Source of the DNA: an uncultured Clostridia bacterium
Lineage (GTDB): Bacteria; Bacillota; Clostridia; TANB77; CAG-508
Direction of reading: 5' to 3'
Assembly: GCA_949482135.1 (NCBI GenBank)
Contig: CASYFC010000001.1
Span: 334,257 to 398,256, forward strand
Length of the DNA stretch: 64,000 bases
The notes under the pieces were generated by a model. It was not told where the DNA came from and did no database searches. It worked only from the letters and a program-made list of their open reading frames with translations. Below are positions 17,021 through 24,849 of the stretch, one piece after another (position 1 is the stretch's first letter; each line of letters opens with the position of its first letter). A program made the position numbers and the translations under genes.

Positions 17021-17605
17021 TTATATAAAAATATTAAAGTTTCCTAATATGTAATATAAGTATCCTAAAACTCCTCCACAAATAGCTCCTATTATATGTC
17101 CTAAATGTGATATATTATCTTCTTTAAATATTCCATCAATTATTTCATTAGCTATATAAAAAATAAATATTAAAATCAGTGTTATAGGAATTTTTCCTGT
17201 TTGAATATTAACAAAAGAACTCATTACAATAAACATATATACAATTCCGCTTGCTCCTAATATCCTTTTATTTCCAAATATAGAATTTACTACTCCTATA
17301 ACAAATGCTGTTATTAATATCATTATAAGTAAATTGTATGTTCCATATTTTTCCTCAAGCATTGGTCCAATTAATAAAATGTATACAAAGTTATTTGATA
17401 AATGTCTCCAATTCTCATGTCCCAAAACATGTGTAAACAAACGAATATATGTTAAAGGATTAAATATTGAACTTCTATAAGATGAAAATAGTAATGTATT
17501 ACTTTTACCAAGTGTTATATATTTTAATATTAATGTTCCTACTGAAAGGAAAAAATATGTTAATATTAATATTGAATTGTATTGAAAATAATTTATTAGT
17601 TCCAT
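17021..17605 (-). CDS. Rhomboid-family intramembrane serine protease
   Basis: The 194-aa protein has about six transmembrane segments, HENWRHLSNNFVY in the first conserved loop, the catalytic GASG (Ser119) and a His in SHLGH (His167) in the last helix. These form the Ser/His dyad of rhomboids. It is near the minimum six-helix size. GGGAG precedes the ATG. It is the last gene of the five-gene operon, 12 nt after the HopA1-like gene; a role in processing membrane-bound products of that operon is only inference. Confidence 0.9.
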   Translation of the reverse strand: MELINYFQYNSILILTYFFLSVGTLILKYITLGKSNTLLFSSYRSSIFNPLTYIRLFTHVLGHENWRHLSNNFVYILLIGPMLEEKYGTYNLLIMILITAFVIGVVNSIFGNKRILGASGIVYMFIVMSSFVNIQTGKIPITLILIFIFYIANEIIDGIFKEDNISHLGHIIGAICGGVLGYLYYILGNFNIFI

Positions 17606-17617
17606 CTAGTTCTCCCT

Positions 17618-19249
17618 CTATAATTCCCAATCATCCCAAAGTTTTTTTGAAGGTCTTGTTATTTCTCTAACCTTTTTTATGTGGGAATCATTAAATTCTT
17701 TATTTTGTAGTGCTAAACATATTTTTCTTCTTGTTTCTCGTTTTTCTGGCAAATTTTCTATATCATCTTTTAATAAACATACTTCATAATCAAGTGTTCT
17801 TTTGGTTTCATAAGAACATGTTCTATCTCTCCTATATACATCTAATATTTTTTCTTCTGATTTTATCCTTTGTTCCTTTTTTTCTGGTAAAATTTGCGGT
17901 CTAGAAAAATATTCTATAATTTCTTGTTTTCTTTCATTGATTCTTTGACTTATTAAATCATCAGTTAATAAGTTATCCGTATTACTCCTTAAATATCTAC
18001 TTAATGACTTTTTACTATTATCAGAATAATCTACACCAACCTGATGTTCAAGATATTCATTTAATAAATCTATCTTTTCTCTTGGATATAAATTTTTCCC
18101 AATTTCTGACATTAGTTCATCATCTAAAAATCCAATCTTATGTAAAAAAGTTAAATCTTCATACATTAGTAATTCTTCTTGTCTATCCTTTACTTCTTTA
18201 GCTATTATGTTTCCAATTATTTCTGTTCTACTTTCTATAGAAAGATTTTCTCTTATTCCATCTTTAAAATACATATCTGCAATAATAGTAGAACTATTTT
18301 TTTCCATTTTTTCTCTAATTTCATCTGTTATATCAACTTTTGCCGATTGTTCATTTTCTAGAAGTTGTCTTCTTGATTCTGCATAGAATATTGGAAATCT
18401 AGAATCAATATCTTGTTTTTCACATTCTCTAAAAAATTCTTTATATATTTGATCTATAGCTTCTGAATGTGTTTTTAAATACTCTGATAATTTACTTCTA
18501 TTTTCAATACTTAACACAGTATCTGATAACATATCTTGTAAGTATTCTTCTCTTTCTTCTTCATCTAAATCATCATAAGAATTTAATATTCTATCTATTG
18601 AAACAATTCCTTCTGCTCCAATTTGACTTGAAATTTCTGTATGATGATATAAAAAAGTATTTATGCTCTTACTAAAAATATTTAATCTTGATTGTGTATA
18701 ACTTGTAAATCTATTAGCAACATTTTCATCAGCAAGTCCCATCCAACCATCTAAAATTCCTGTAAGAAAAGGAGGTGTTCCACATCCATCTACTATTTCT
18801 GGATTTTCTTCTGCAATTTGCCTTAATATTTCTATATGTTTTCTATAAGCTTGTGTATTTGAACCAATTACAATAGAATCATTTCTATTTATTTGTTCAG
18901 TTGCATATTTCAGTTCAAATGGCAAATTTCGAAAATCGCATTCAGAAATAAATTTACTTACAATTATTCCTACTTTATCTGGTTGAGCATTAATATATAT
19001 TCTATGTTCTGTAGGAAAAAAGTCGGAAAACTTTCTCATAACATGCCAAATATTCATATATTCTGCTCTTGTGAATCTAGAATTATTCTTTACTTCTTGA
19101 ACATTTCCTTCTTTTTTTCCATCTTGATAATATGTAACTACTTTTGAATAAAATTCACCATAATCCTTTGAACTTAGAAAAATATCAAGTAGTTTTAGAT
19201 AGTTTTCCATACTATATGGATTGGAAATTAATTCAAATATTTCTTCCAT
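17618..19249 (-). CDS. Large unknown protein with a HopA1-like region
   Basis: The 543-aa protein is soluble, with no signal peptide. Residues about 75-200 show the spacing of HopA1-type domains: RIYINAQPDK, then LPFELKYA, then RNDSIVIGS, then TPPFLTGILDGWMGLADE, then FTSYTQSR. This is a pattern match by eye, not a search result. The C-terminal 340 residues are helical and charged, with no recognised motif. It lies 9 nt after the small paralogue gene and 12 nt before the rhomboid gene, so translation is probably coupled across the operon. HopA1-type domains are known from a bacterial effector and from peptide-modification loci; the role here is unknown. Confidence 0.65.
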   Translation of the reverse strand: MEEIFELISNPYSMENYLKLLDIFLSSKDYGEFYSKVVTYYQDGKKEGNVQEVKNNSRFTRAEYMNIWHVMRKFSDFFPTEHRIYINAQPDKVGIIVSKFISECDFRNLPFELKYATEQINRNDSIVIGSNTQAYRKHIEILRQIAEENPEIVDGCGTPPFLTGILDGWMGLADENVANRFTSYTQSRLNIFSKSINTFLYHHTEISSQIGAEGIVSIDRILNSYDDLDEEEREEYLQDMLSDTVLSIENRSKLSEYLKTHSEAIDQIYKEFFRECEKQDIDSRFPIFYAESRRQLLENEQSAKVDITDEIREKMEKNSSTIIADMYFKDGIRENLSIESRTEIIGNIIAKEVKDRQEELLMYEDLTFLHKIGFLDDELMSEIGKNLYPREKIDLLNEYLEHQVGVDYSDNSKKSLSRYLRSNTDNLLTDDLISQRINERKQEIIEYFSRPQILPEKKEQRIKSEEKILDVYRRDRTCSYETKRTLDYEVCLLKDDIENLPEKRETRRKICLALQNKEFNDSHIKKVREITRPSKKLWDDWEL

Positions 19250-19258
19250 AATTTCTCC

Positions 19259-19684
19259 TTAGTTAATAAAAAAACTCATTACTTTCTTTATAAGTATCTT
19301 AATTTTACTTTCTTTATATACTACTAAATCCTGTGCTTCAATATTTTTATCTAGTTGTATATAATTTTCATTTGTTGTTTTTACATATATTTCAGTTGAA
19401 AACATCTTATCTACATTTTCATTTTCATTAAGCATATCTATGAATTTTTCTTTTTGTTTTTGATTTGCAAAATACTTATAATTTAATATTTGAAGAAATG
19501 CCTTTGTTTCATCTTTTAAATGTTGCATAGCTAACGGCTTATCTGTAGTTAAATTCACTTTATAAAATAATGCCTTATTTTCTTTAAAAAAGTTAATTGT
19601 TGCCTCTGGTATTTTTTTCTTATCTTCTGGATTTAAATTAGCTAAAATAAAATCTACTTCAGAGCAAGCTTCTGAAAATTCCAT
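19259..19684 (-). CDS. Hypothetical protein, 141 aa, paralogue of the 988-1500 product
   Basis: It shares with the 988-1500 protein the KIP...FFKEN...YK region, the LKDETK motif (residues 56-61) and a basic hydrophobic C-terminal helix (KIKILIKKVMSFF). No known family is recognised. An AAAGGA ribosome binding site precedes the ATG. It sits between the transglutaminase-like gene (16-nt gap) and the HopA1-like gene (9-nt gap). The recurrence of this small family beside other unknown genes suggests a dedicated partner protein; this is inference. Confidence 0.65.
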   Translation of the reverse strand: MEFSEACSEVDFILANLNPEDKKKIPEATINFFKENKALFYKVNLTTDKPLAMQHLKDETKAFLQILNYKYFANQKQKEKFIDMLNENENVDKMFSTEIYVKTTNENYIQLDKNIEAQDLVVYKESKIKILIKKVMSFFIN

Positions 19685-19700
19685 TTAAATATTCCTTTCT

Positions 19701-21068
19701 TTATCTTTCACTTATATCATCTCTTCCTTCTTGGTTTTGTTTAGTTTTTGATGATAACTTTTCTTTCGTTTTTTCTTTAATCCATTGTATTGCCTTTGAA
19801 ATAATTCCTTTTTTCTTCTCTGCTGGTAACTCTGCTCCTAAAAATTCATCTGCATAAAAAAATTTATTTTTATCATCTAAAATAACAGTTTTATTTGATT
19901 CTATTTCTTCAATATTACGACTAGTAACCGTACTTATCATTAGTTGCATTGCATTTACAGGTAATATAGCATAATTACTTAAATTTGCTCTAGCGTTATT
20001 AGTTCTTGTAAAGCCAATATCATTACCTTGAATAATATATCTTTTTAAGGCATTTATTGTATGTTCTGTTCCATAAGCTTTAGATGTTTCATTAATAGAA
20101 TTTTCTAGTACTCTACCTAATGTATTTTGATTATATCCTTTATAGTTTTGTTCTACAAAAGATTTTGATATTAGATGTAGCATATCATCTTTAGAAACAA
20201 ATTGTTCAATTTGTGTTCTAGCATCTCCTTGTCTTGTAAAACATACTGCATCTCCAGTTGTTATATATTTTTCAATTGCTTTTTCTACTTGTGTTCTTGC
20301 AACAGTAGTTCCATATTCTTTTTGAAATTTTAAATATGTTTGCTCTATAGCAAGTTGAATTATGTTCATTTGCTGTTCTTGTGTAACTCCATTCTTTTGC
20401 CTATTATTTAAATTTGTATTTATAGAATTTATTTGTTCTTTAGAATAGGTTACATATCTATATCTTCTTTCATCTGAATCTATTTCATGTCTTTCAAAAA
20501 ATCTATGGTCATCACCAAAGTATTGTAATTGTGTATCACCTCTTCTAAGATTTACAGAATCCCACGTTAAATCCACAGCAAAAGATTGTCCATTTATAGT
20601 AAGTACATTCCATGCATGTTTTTCAGATTTAGTTCTATTAGGAGTATATCCAATTCCCCTTACATAATCACATTCAATTCCTTGTCTATCCATCATTTCT
20701 TTATATAATAATGAATATCCTGCGCAAATTGATTTCTTATCTAGAATTCCAGTTAAGCTAGATGGTCTTTGAGTTGCATAGTCATCTTTATTATGATTGT
20801 ATTCTATTCTTTTTCCCAAAACTTCATAAATATATTTTGCTCTTTGAAATTCATTCCATTCTTTAGGAATAGAATCTTCAATTATTTTCATTTGATTAAT
20901 TATTTGCTTTATTTCTCTTCCTGTATAAGTAGTTCTCCTTTTGTATCTTTCATCATTATATTTGGGCTTGCCTTTCATTCCACCTTGAACACAGACTTGT
21001 TCATCATCTCGTATTTTAGATAGATTATATCTTCTTTCTAACTCTCTTGTGTTAGCAACAACTATCAT
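19701..21068 (-). CDS. Transglutaminase-like cysteine protease with C-terminal repeats
   Basis: The 455-aa protein has a transglutaminase-like core with the catalytic triad visible: Cys115 in SICAGYS, His151 in KHAWNVL, Asp166 in FAVDLTWD. The C-terminal half holds two copies of a ~75-residue helical repeat. Copy 1 has KEYGTT..., AIEKYITTGDAVCFTR and DARTQIEQF; copy 2 has KAYGTE..., ALKRYIIQGNDIGFTR and NARANLSNY. No signal peptide. GGAG precedes the ATG. Genes upstream (11 nt) and downstream (16 nt) are closely packed. It probably cleaves or cross-links a protein partner in the cytoplasm. Confidence 0.82.
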   Translation of the reverse strand: MIVVANTRELERRYNLSKIRDDEQVCVQGGMKGKPKYNDERYKRRTTYTGREIKQIINQMKIIEDSIPKEWNEFQRAKYIYEVLGKRIEYNHNKDDYATQRPSSLTGILDKKSICAGYSLLYKEMMDRQGIECDYVRGIGYTPNRTKSEKHAWNVLTINGQSFAVDLTWDSVNLRRGDTQLQYFGDDHRFFERHEIDSDERRYRYVTYSKEQINSINTNLNNRQKNGVTQEQQMNIIQLAIEQTYLKFQKEYGTTVARTQVEKAIEKYITTGDAVCFTRQGDARTQIEQFVSKDDMLHLISKSFVEQNYKGYNQNTLGRVLENSINETSKAYGTEHTINALKRYIIQGNDIGFTRTNNARANLSNYAILPVNAMQLMISTVTSRNIEEIESNKTVILDDKNKFFYADEFLGAELPAEKKKGIISKAIQWIKEKTKEKLSSKTKQNQEGRDDISER

Positions 21069-21079
21069 ATATTACTCTC

Positions 21080-21793
21080 CTAATATTCATATATATCATT
21101 TAATAATACTTTTATATTTTTTGCTTTTATTGTTTTTAGTTCATCTTCCCAATTATCAGCTTCTATTCTATCAACAGATACTGTTTTTAAATTTCCATAT
21201 TTTGAAAAAATATTTAAATCTAAATTTTCTAAGTTTTCGATTGATAAATATTCGATTGGCAATGAAAAATTAATTTTTGATAGTGAAAAGTTTTTAATGT
21301 TTTTTATAAATAATCTTTTTAAATTTTTAAAACTTTGTAAAAATTCAAAATTATCAATTTCCACATTAATAAGCTGAAGTTCTTCTAATTTTGATAAATT
21401 AATTATGTCTTCAAAATTATCTACTTCCGTATTATTTAGTGTTAAATAAATAGAATTATTTAATTTTTTTATATCTTTTAATTGACAATTAATAAATTCT
21501 AATTTTTCTATATTATTAATTTTTTCTATTTTTTCAGGTGTTAGTCCTAAATTTCTTACTGAAATTTTAACTAAGTTTTTAAATAATTCTATTTCTTCAA
21601 AATAAACTTTGTTATATTGACCAACTATATTTTGAGAATCTAAAATTATTTCATTTATACAATCTAAATCTTCAAGTTTAAATTCTATTTTATTCAATTT
21701 AAATTGTATAAGATTTTTTAATTCTATGTTTTTAATTAACTCACTTGTATCATTTATAATAGAAACTTCCATCGTATTATCAAGATTTTCCAT
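21080..21793 (-). CDS. Leucine-rich-repeat-like protein
   Basis: The 237-aa protein is made of irregular ~22-residue units with the pattern L..L.+.N..++.+..L..L.NL..L.+ (for example LSKLEELQLINVEIDNFEFL and FKNLKRLFIKNIKNFSL), typical of bacterial LRR proteins. No signal peptide or membrane segment. The start at 21793 is preferred over 21811 because AAAGGAG lies 5 nt upstream of the second ATG. It is the first gene of the operon that ends with the rhomboid gene. LRRs bind proteins, so it may be the recognition component of the operon; that is inference. Confidence 0.72.
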   Translation of the reverse strand: MENLDNTMEVSIINDTSELIKNIELKNLIQFKLNKIEFKLEDLDCINEIILDSQNIVGQYNKVYFEEIELFKNLVKISVRNLGLTPEKIEKINNIEKLEFINCQLKDIKKLNNSIYLTLNNTEVDNFEDIINLSKLEELQLINVEIDNFEFLQSFKNLKRLFIKNIKNFSLSKINFSLPIEYLSIENLENLDLNIFSKYGNLKTVSVDRIEADNWEDELKTIKAKNIKVLLNDIYEY

Positions 21794-21942
21794 ATTTTCT
21801 CCTTTGCTCATTAATACTTATGATTACATATAATTATCTTAATTTATTATATCATTTAATTATTATTTTTTAATAAAGTTTTACAATCTTTATTAAAATG
21901 TAACTTTTTAGTAATGTAATTAAATTAAAAGTATATTTATAA

Positions 21943-21971
21943 TTGACTGTTTACATAAATGATAGTATAAT
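21943..21971 (+). promoter_or_regulatory. Promoter of the M20 peptidase gene
   Basis: TTGACT (21943-21948), 17-nt spacer, TATAAT (21966-21971). GGAG follows shortly before the ATG at 22023. Confidence 0.85.
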
Positions 21972-22022
21972 TTACTCATACTCTAAGGCATTTGCCTAAT
22001 TTATAGAATAGGAGAATATATA

Positions 22023-23336
22023 ATGAACATCAATTGGAATAATCTTTCAGAAATTCGGAAACTTATTAAGCAGTATTGTATTCGGCTTCTAGCTATTAGC
22101 AGTGTAAATTCAGATTCTACTGGAATACAAAATGTTTTTAATGAATTGGAAAACATTTGTAAAGAACTGAATTTTTTCTATGACAAACAAGCTGATGGAT
22201 TAGTTATGAGAATATCTAATAATCCCTTAAACTTCCATCGTTCTTGCAGATTAGCATTAGTTTGTCATATTGATACTGTTGATTATGACAAATCTAAATG
22301 GCTTTATAATCCTTTGGGTGAAATTTCAAATGATAGAATTTATGGTAGAGGTATTATAGACGATAAGGGAGCTCTTGTTTTAGCTCTTATTGCTGCTAAA
22401 ACTTATGAAAAAAGCTATAATAAACCATGGATTATAATTGTAGGATCTTCTGAAGAAGGAATTTGGATTGATATGGAAAAATACCATCAGGAAAATCATC
22501 CTATTCCAGATTATGCAACTACAATTGATGGAGATGGAATTCAATTTGGATCTCGTGGATATTCTGATATTAAATTTGTCTTTAAAAGTACATCTTCTAG
22601 TCAAGTTCTTATAAAAAGTATAGATATTCCTGGAAGTGCAACAAACATTGTACCAGGATTTGCAACAGCAACTTTGTCTAATGGCAGTATCATAAGTAAA
22701 ACTGGAAAAGCTTGTCATTCATCAATTCCTCATAGTGGAAAAAATGCTTTAACACTTCTTACTCAAGAATTGTCAGAAATTTTCAAAAATCAATTTCCTA
22801 CTTTTCTCGAATTAATGAATGATATTAAAGATTGTACATTACCTGATTTTAAATTAATTGATACACTTCATTCTATCCATGGAATTACAATTCTACCAAC
22901 CTGTGTATGTCCTACTACTTGCCAAGTTGAAAATGGCTTATTAACTGTAAATTTGAATTTTAGGATTTCTCTTGGTGTAAAAAAATCTGATTTTTTAAGT
23001 TTAATTTCCAATTTATCTAATAGATACAATGCCAATATTCAAATTGTAAAGTTGACTATGCCAAATTTTATCAATCCCAATTCAGCAATGATTAAATCTC
23101 AGCTTAAGGCTTATGAAGAAATTATTGGAAAAAAATCAAAAGCAACTATTGCTCCTGGAATAGGATACAATGCAGCTTTTAAAGCCAAGTATGGTTGCAA
23201 CATTTTCGGACCTCGGTTTGCAGTTTGTGATGATGAAGAAGATTTGTGCCACTCTGATGATGAAAGTCGCTGTATTGATGATTTATTAAAATTTTACCAA
23301 ATGCTTTGCATATTTATGAAAGATTTTCTTTCATAA
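22023..23336 (+). CDS. M20-family metallopeptidase (PepV/Sapep-like dipeptidase)
   Basis: The 437-aa protein has the M20 motifs: LVCHIDTVD (His82, Asp84), GRGIIDDKG (Asp113/114) and SSEEGIW (catalytic Glu pair near 147). The SEEGIWIDM...YHQENHPIPDYATTIDGDG arrangement is like PepV/Sapep dipeptidases. A C-terminal His (CHSDDE) could complete the di-zinc site. Codon use differs from the neighbours: three in-frame CGG codons (12, 21, 398) and more frequent C/G endings. With its own strong promoter and perfect terminator, it looks like a solitary acquired gene. Confidence 0.82.
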   Translation: MNINWNNLSEIRKLIKQYCIRLLAISSVNSDSTGIQNVFNELENICKELNFFYDKQADGLVMRISNNPLNFHRSCRLALVCHIDTVDYDKSKWLYNPLGEISNDRIYGRGIIDDKGALVLALIAAKTYEKSYNKPWIIIVGSSEEGIWIDMEKYHQENHPIPDYATTIDGDGIQFGSRGYSDIKFVFKSTSSSQVLIKSIDIPGSATNIVPGFATATLSNGSIISKTGKACHSSIPHSGKNALTLLTQELSEIFKNQFPTFLELMNDIKDCTLPDFKLIDTLHSIHGITILPTCVCPTTCQVENGLLTVNLNFRISLGVKKSDFLSLISNLSNRYNANIQIVKLTMPNFINPNSAMIKSQLKAYEEIIGKKSKATIAPGIGYNAAFKAKYGCNIFGPRFAVCDDEEDLCHSDDESRCIDDLLKFYQMLCIFMKDFLS

Positions 23337-23371
23337 ATTATTCCAAAACTATAATACAATAACTATAGTGC

Positions 23372-23406
23372 AAAACCGTTTCTTTCAAAAGAAGAAACGG
23401 TTTTTT
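23372..23406 (+). terminator. Terminator of the M20 peptidase gene
   Basis: 13-bp perfect stem (23372-23384 with 23392-23404), 7-nt loop, T6 tail. Confidence 0.9.
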
Positions 23407-23536
23407 CATATAATTGATGTTTCCATAAATTTGTGATATAATTATATAAATGACTTGTATTATAAGTCCTATATAGAAACTTGAAAACCAATTAGTTATG
23501 AAGTTAAGTTTTACCAAAAAGCAGGAGGAGCAATTA

Positions 23537-24211
23537 ATGAGCGAAAAAAAATCACGGTTCTTTACACGTTTAGAAACATTCAAAGCAATGGATGTTGCGG
23601 CATTTATATTCTATTTTCTTTTCATCTTTACATCAATAAAAACTAATTTGCCGCTGTTATTACAAATTCCTATTACTATTATACAATTTCTCATTTTTAT
23701 AGTATTTTATATTATTTTTCTGTCAAACTTATGCAATAAGATCACTAATAATATAGATACTCTATTTAATAAAATATGGGAAAAGATCAAAAAAATAGTA
23801 AAAGAAATTCTTATGTACATACCATTTTCTTTGCTTTCATCATTTATCTTATCTTTTATAGTAGTGGGAGAATCTAACAATCAAACAAGTGTTGTAGGAG
23901 CATTTAATCAATCACCTATTTTTTATGCAATAATTATAGTAATTATTGGTCCAATGTTAGAAGAATTTATTTTTCGGTATTTACCTTACAGATTTATAAA
24001 AAACAAAACATTATATGTCATTATTTCTTCATTAATTTTTGCTTGGATGCATGTTTTTGACGATCCTAAAGCATTTTATTATATATTGGCATATCTTCCC
24101 GATTCTCTTTATTTTGGATATCGATATTACAAAACAAAAGACTTGGCAGTAACATTTTCTATACACAGTTTTGGAAACCTTGTTGCAGTCATTTTAATTG
24201 CATTTTTCTGA
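23537..24211 (+). CDS. CPBP-family intramembrane metalloprotease
   Basis: The 224-aa polytopic protein carries the CPBP (Abi/CAAX) motifs: EEFIFR (Glu142, Glu143, Arg147), WMHVFDDP (His in the next helix) and HSFGNL (HxxxN). Start 23537 is chosen because AGGAGGA lies just upstream; the frame could begin at 23498. Two Arg codons are CGG (7 and 147), and Arg147 is the conserved Arg of EExxxR. So in this gene CGG is expected to mean Arg. Monocistronic, with a perfect terminator. Members cleave prenylated or membrane proteins or give bacteriocin self-immunity; the target is unknown. Confidence 0.88.
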   Translation: MSEKKSRFFTRLETFKAMDVAAFIFYFLFIFTSIKTNLPLLLQIPITIIQFLIFIVFYIIFLSNLCNKITNNIDTLFNKIWEKIKKIVKEILMYIPFSLLSSFILSFIVVGESNNQTSVVGAFNQSPIFYAIIIVIIGPMLEEFIFRYLPYRFIKNKTLYVIISSLIFAWMHVFDDPKAFYYILAYLPDSLYFGYRYYKTKDLAVTFSIHSFGNLVAVILIAFF

Positions 24212-24230
24212 CAAGACCTGATTAATAGGT

Positions 24231-24267
24231 ACAAACAGGAGGCAGCTAATAGCTGCCTCCTGTTTGT
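24231..24267. terminator. Perfect 17-bp hairpin between convergent genes
   Basis: 24231-24247 pairs with 24251-24267 around a 3-nt loop. The stem is very stable and GC-rich for this window (GGAGGCAGCT). The T tail is weak on both sides. Confidence 0.8.
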
Positions 24268-24277
24268 TAATAATTAT

Positions 24278-24841
24278 TTATGTATTGAATTTCTTTTTAT
24301 CTTTCTCTATTTTTTTAGAATATCTTTCCTCCTCTGAAAAAACACATCCACAATATTTTTGCATATAAAGTCCAAGTTCACGAGCTTTATTTTGTCCTTC
24401 TCTAAATCCTGGTCTAAAATCTCTATATAAAAATTTTATATCATATTTTTCAGACATTTCTTCACAAACTTTTTTTAGTTCTTCATGTTTTTGATATGGA
24501 CTTACAAAAAGAGTGCTTGTAAAACAATCAAATCCATTTTCTTTTGCATATTTAGCTGTTTGCTCTATTCTTACTCTATAACAATACTCTACACATCTAT
24601 TATCTAAATCGTTTATTACTTCTTTGCAAAATTCTCTTAGACCATAGTTCTCATCAATAATTAATTCTAAATTAATCATTTCAGCATATTGAATTAAGGT
24701 ATCTCTTCTTGTTTTGTATTCTATGTATGGATGAATATTAGGATTAAACCAGTATGAAACAGGCTCTATTCCTTCTTTTCTTAGATAATCTATACAATAT
24801 ACGCTACATGGTGCGCAACAAGTATGCATTAATAATTTCAT
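24278..24841 (-). CDS. queH: Epoxyqueuosine reductase QueH
   Basis: The 187-aa protein starts MKLLMHTCCAPCS, with the Cys-Cys and CxxC residues that bind the cluster and substrate in QueH (former DUF208). It continues with SYWFNPNIHPYIEY, FTSTLFVSPYQ and KYCGCVFSEEERY, all typical of the family. It catalyses the last step of queuosine synthesis in tRNA. Start 24841 is chosen over 24865 because GGAGG lies 5 nt upstream. It follows the membrane protein gene by 8 nt. Confidence 0.93.
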   Translation of the reverse strand: MKLLMHTCCAPCSVYCIDYLRKEGIEPVSYWFNPNIHPYIEYKTRRDTLIQYAEMINLELIIDENYGLREFCKEVINDLDNRCVEYCYRVRIEQTAKYAKENGFDCFTSTLFVSPYQKHEELKKVCEEMSEKYDIKFLYRDFRPGFREGQNKARELGLYMQKYCGCVFSEEERYSKKIEKDKKKFNT

Positions 24842-24849
24842 TTTTCCTC

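Noticed and set aside
17710-19147. Plus-strand open frames inside the HopA1-like gene
   Set aside because: They are rich in Phe, Tyr, Leu and Ile from antisense reading of AT-rich coding sequence, lack ribosome binding sites and overlap a long, well-composed minus-strand gene.
23338-23583. Minus-strand 81-aa frame between the M20 and CPBP genes
   Set aside because: It runs through a terminator and the start of the CPBP gene on the other strand, and has no ribosome binding site.
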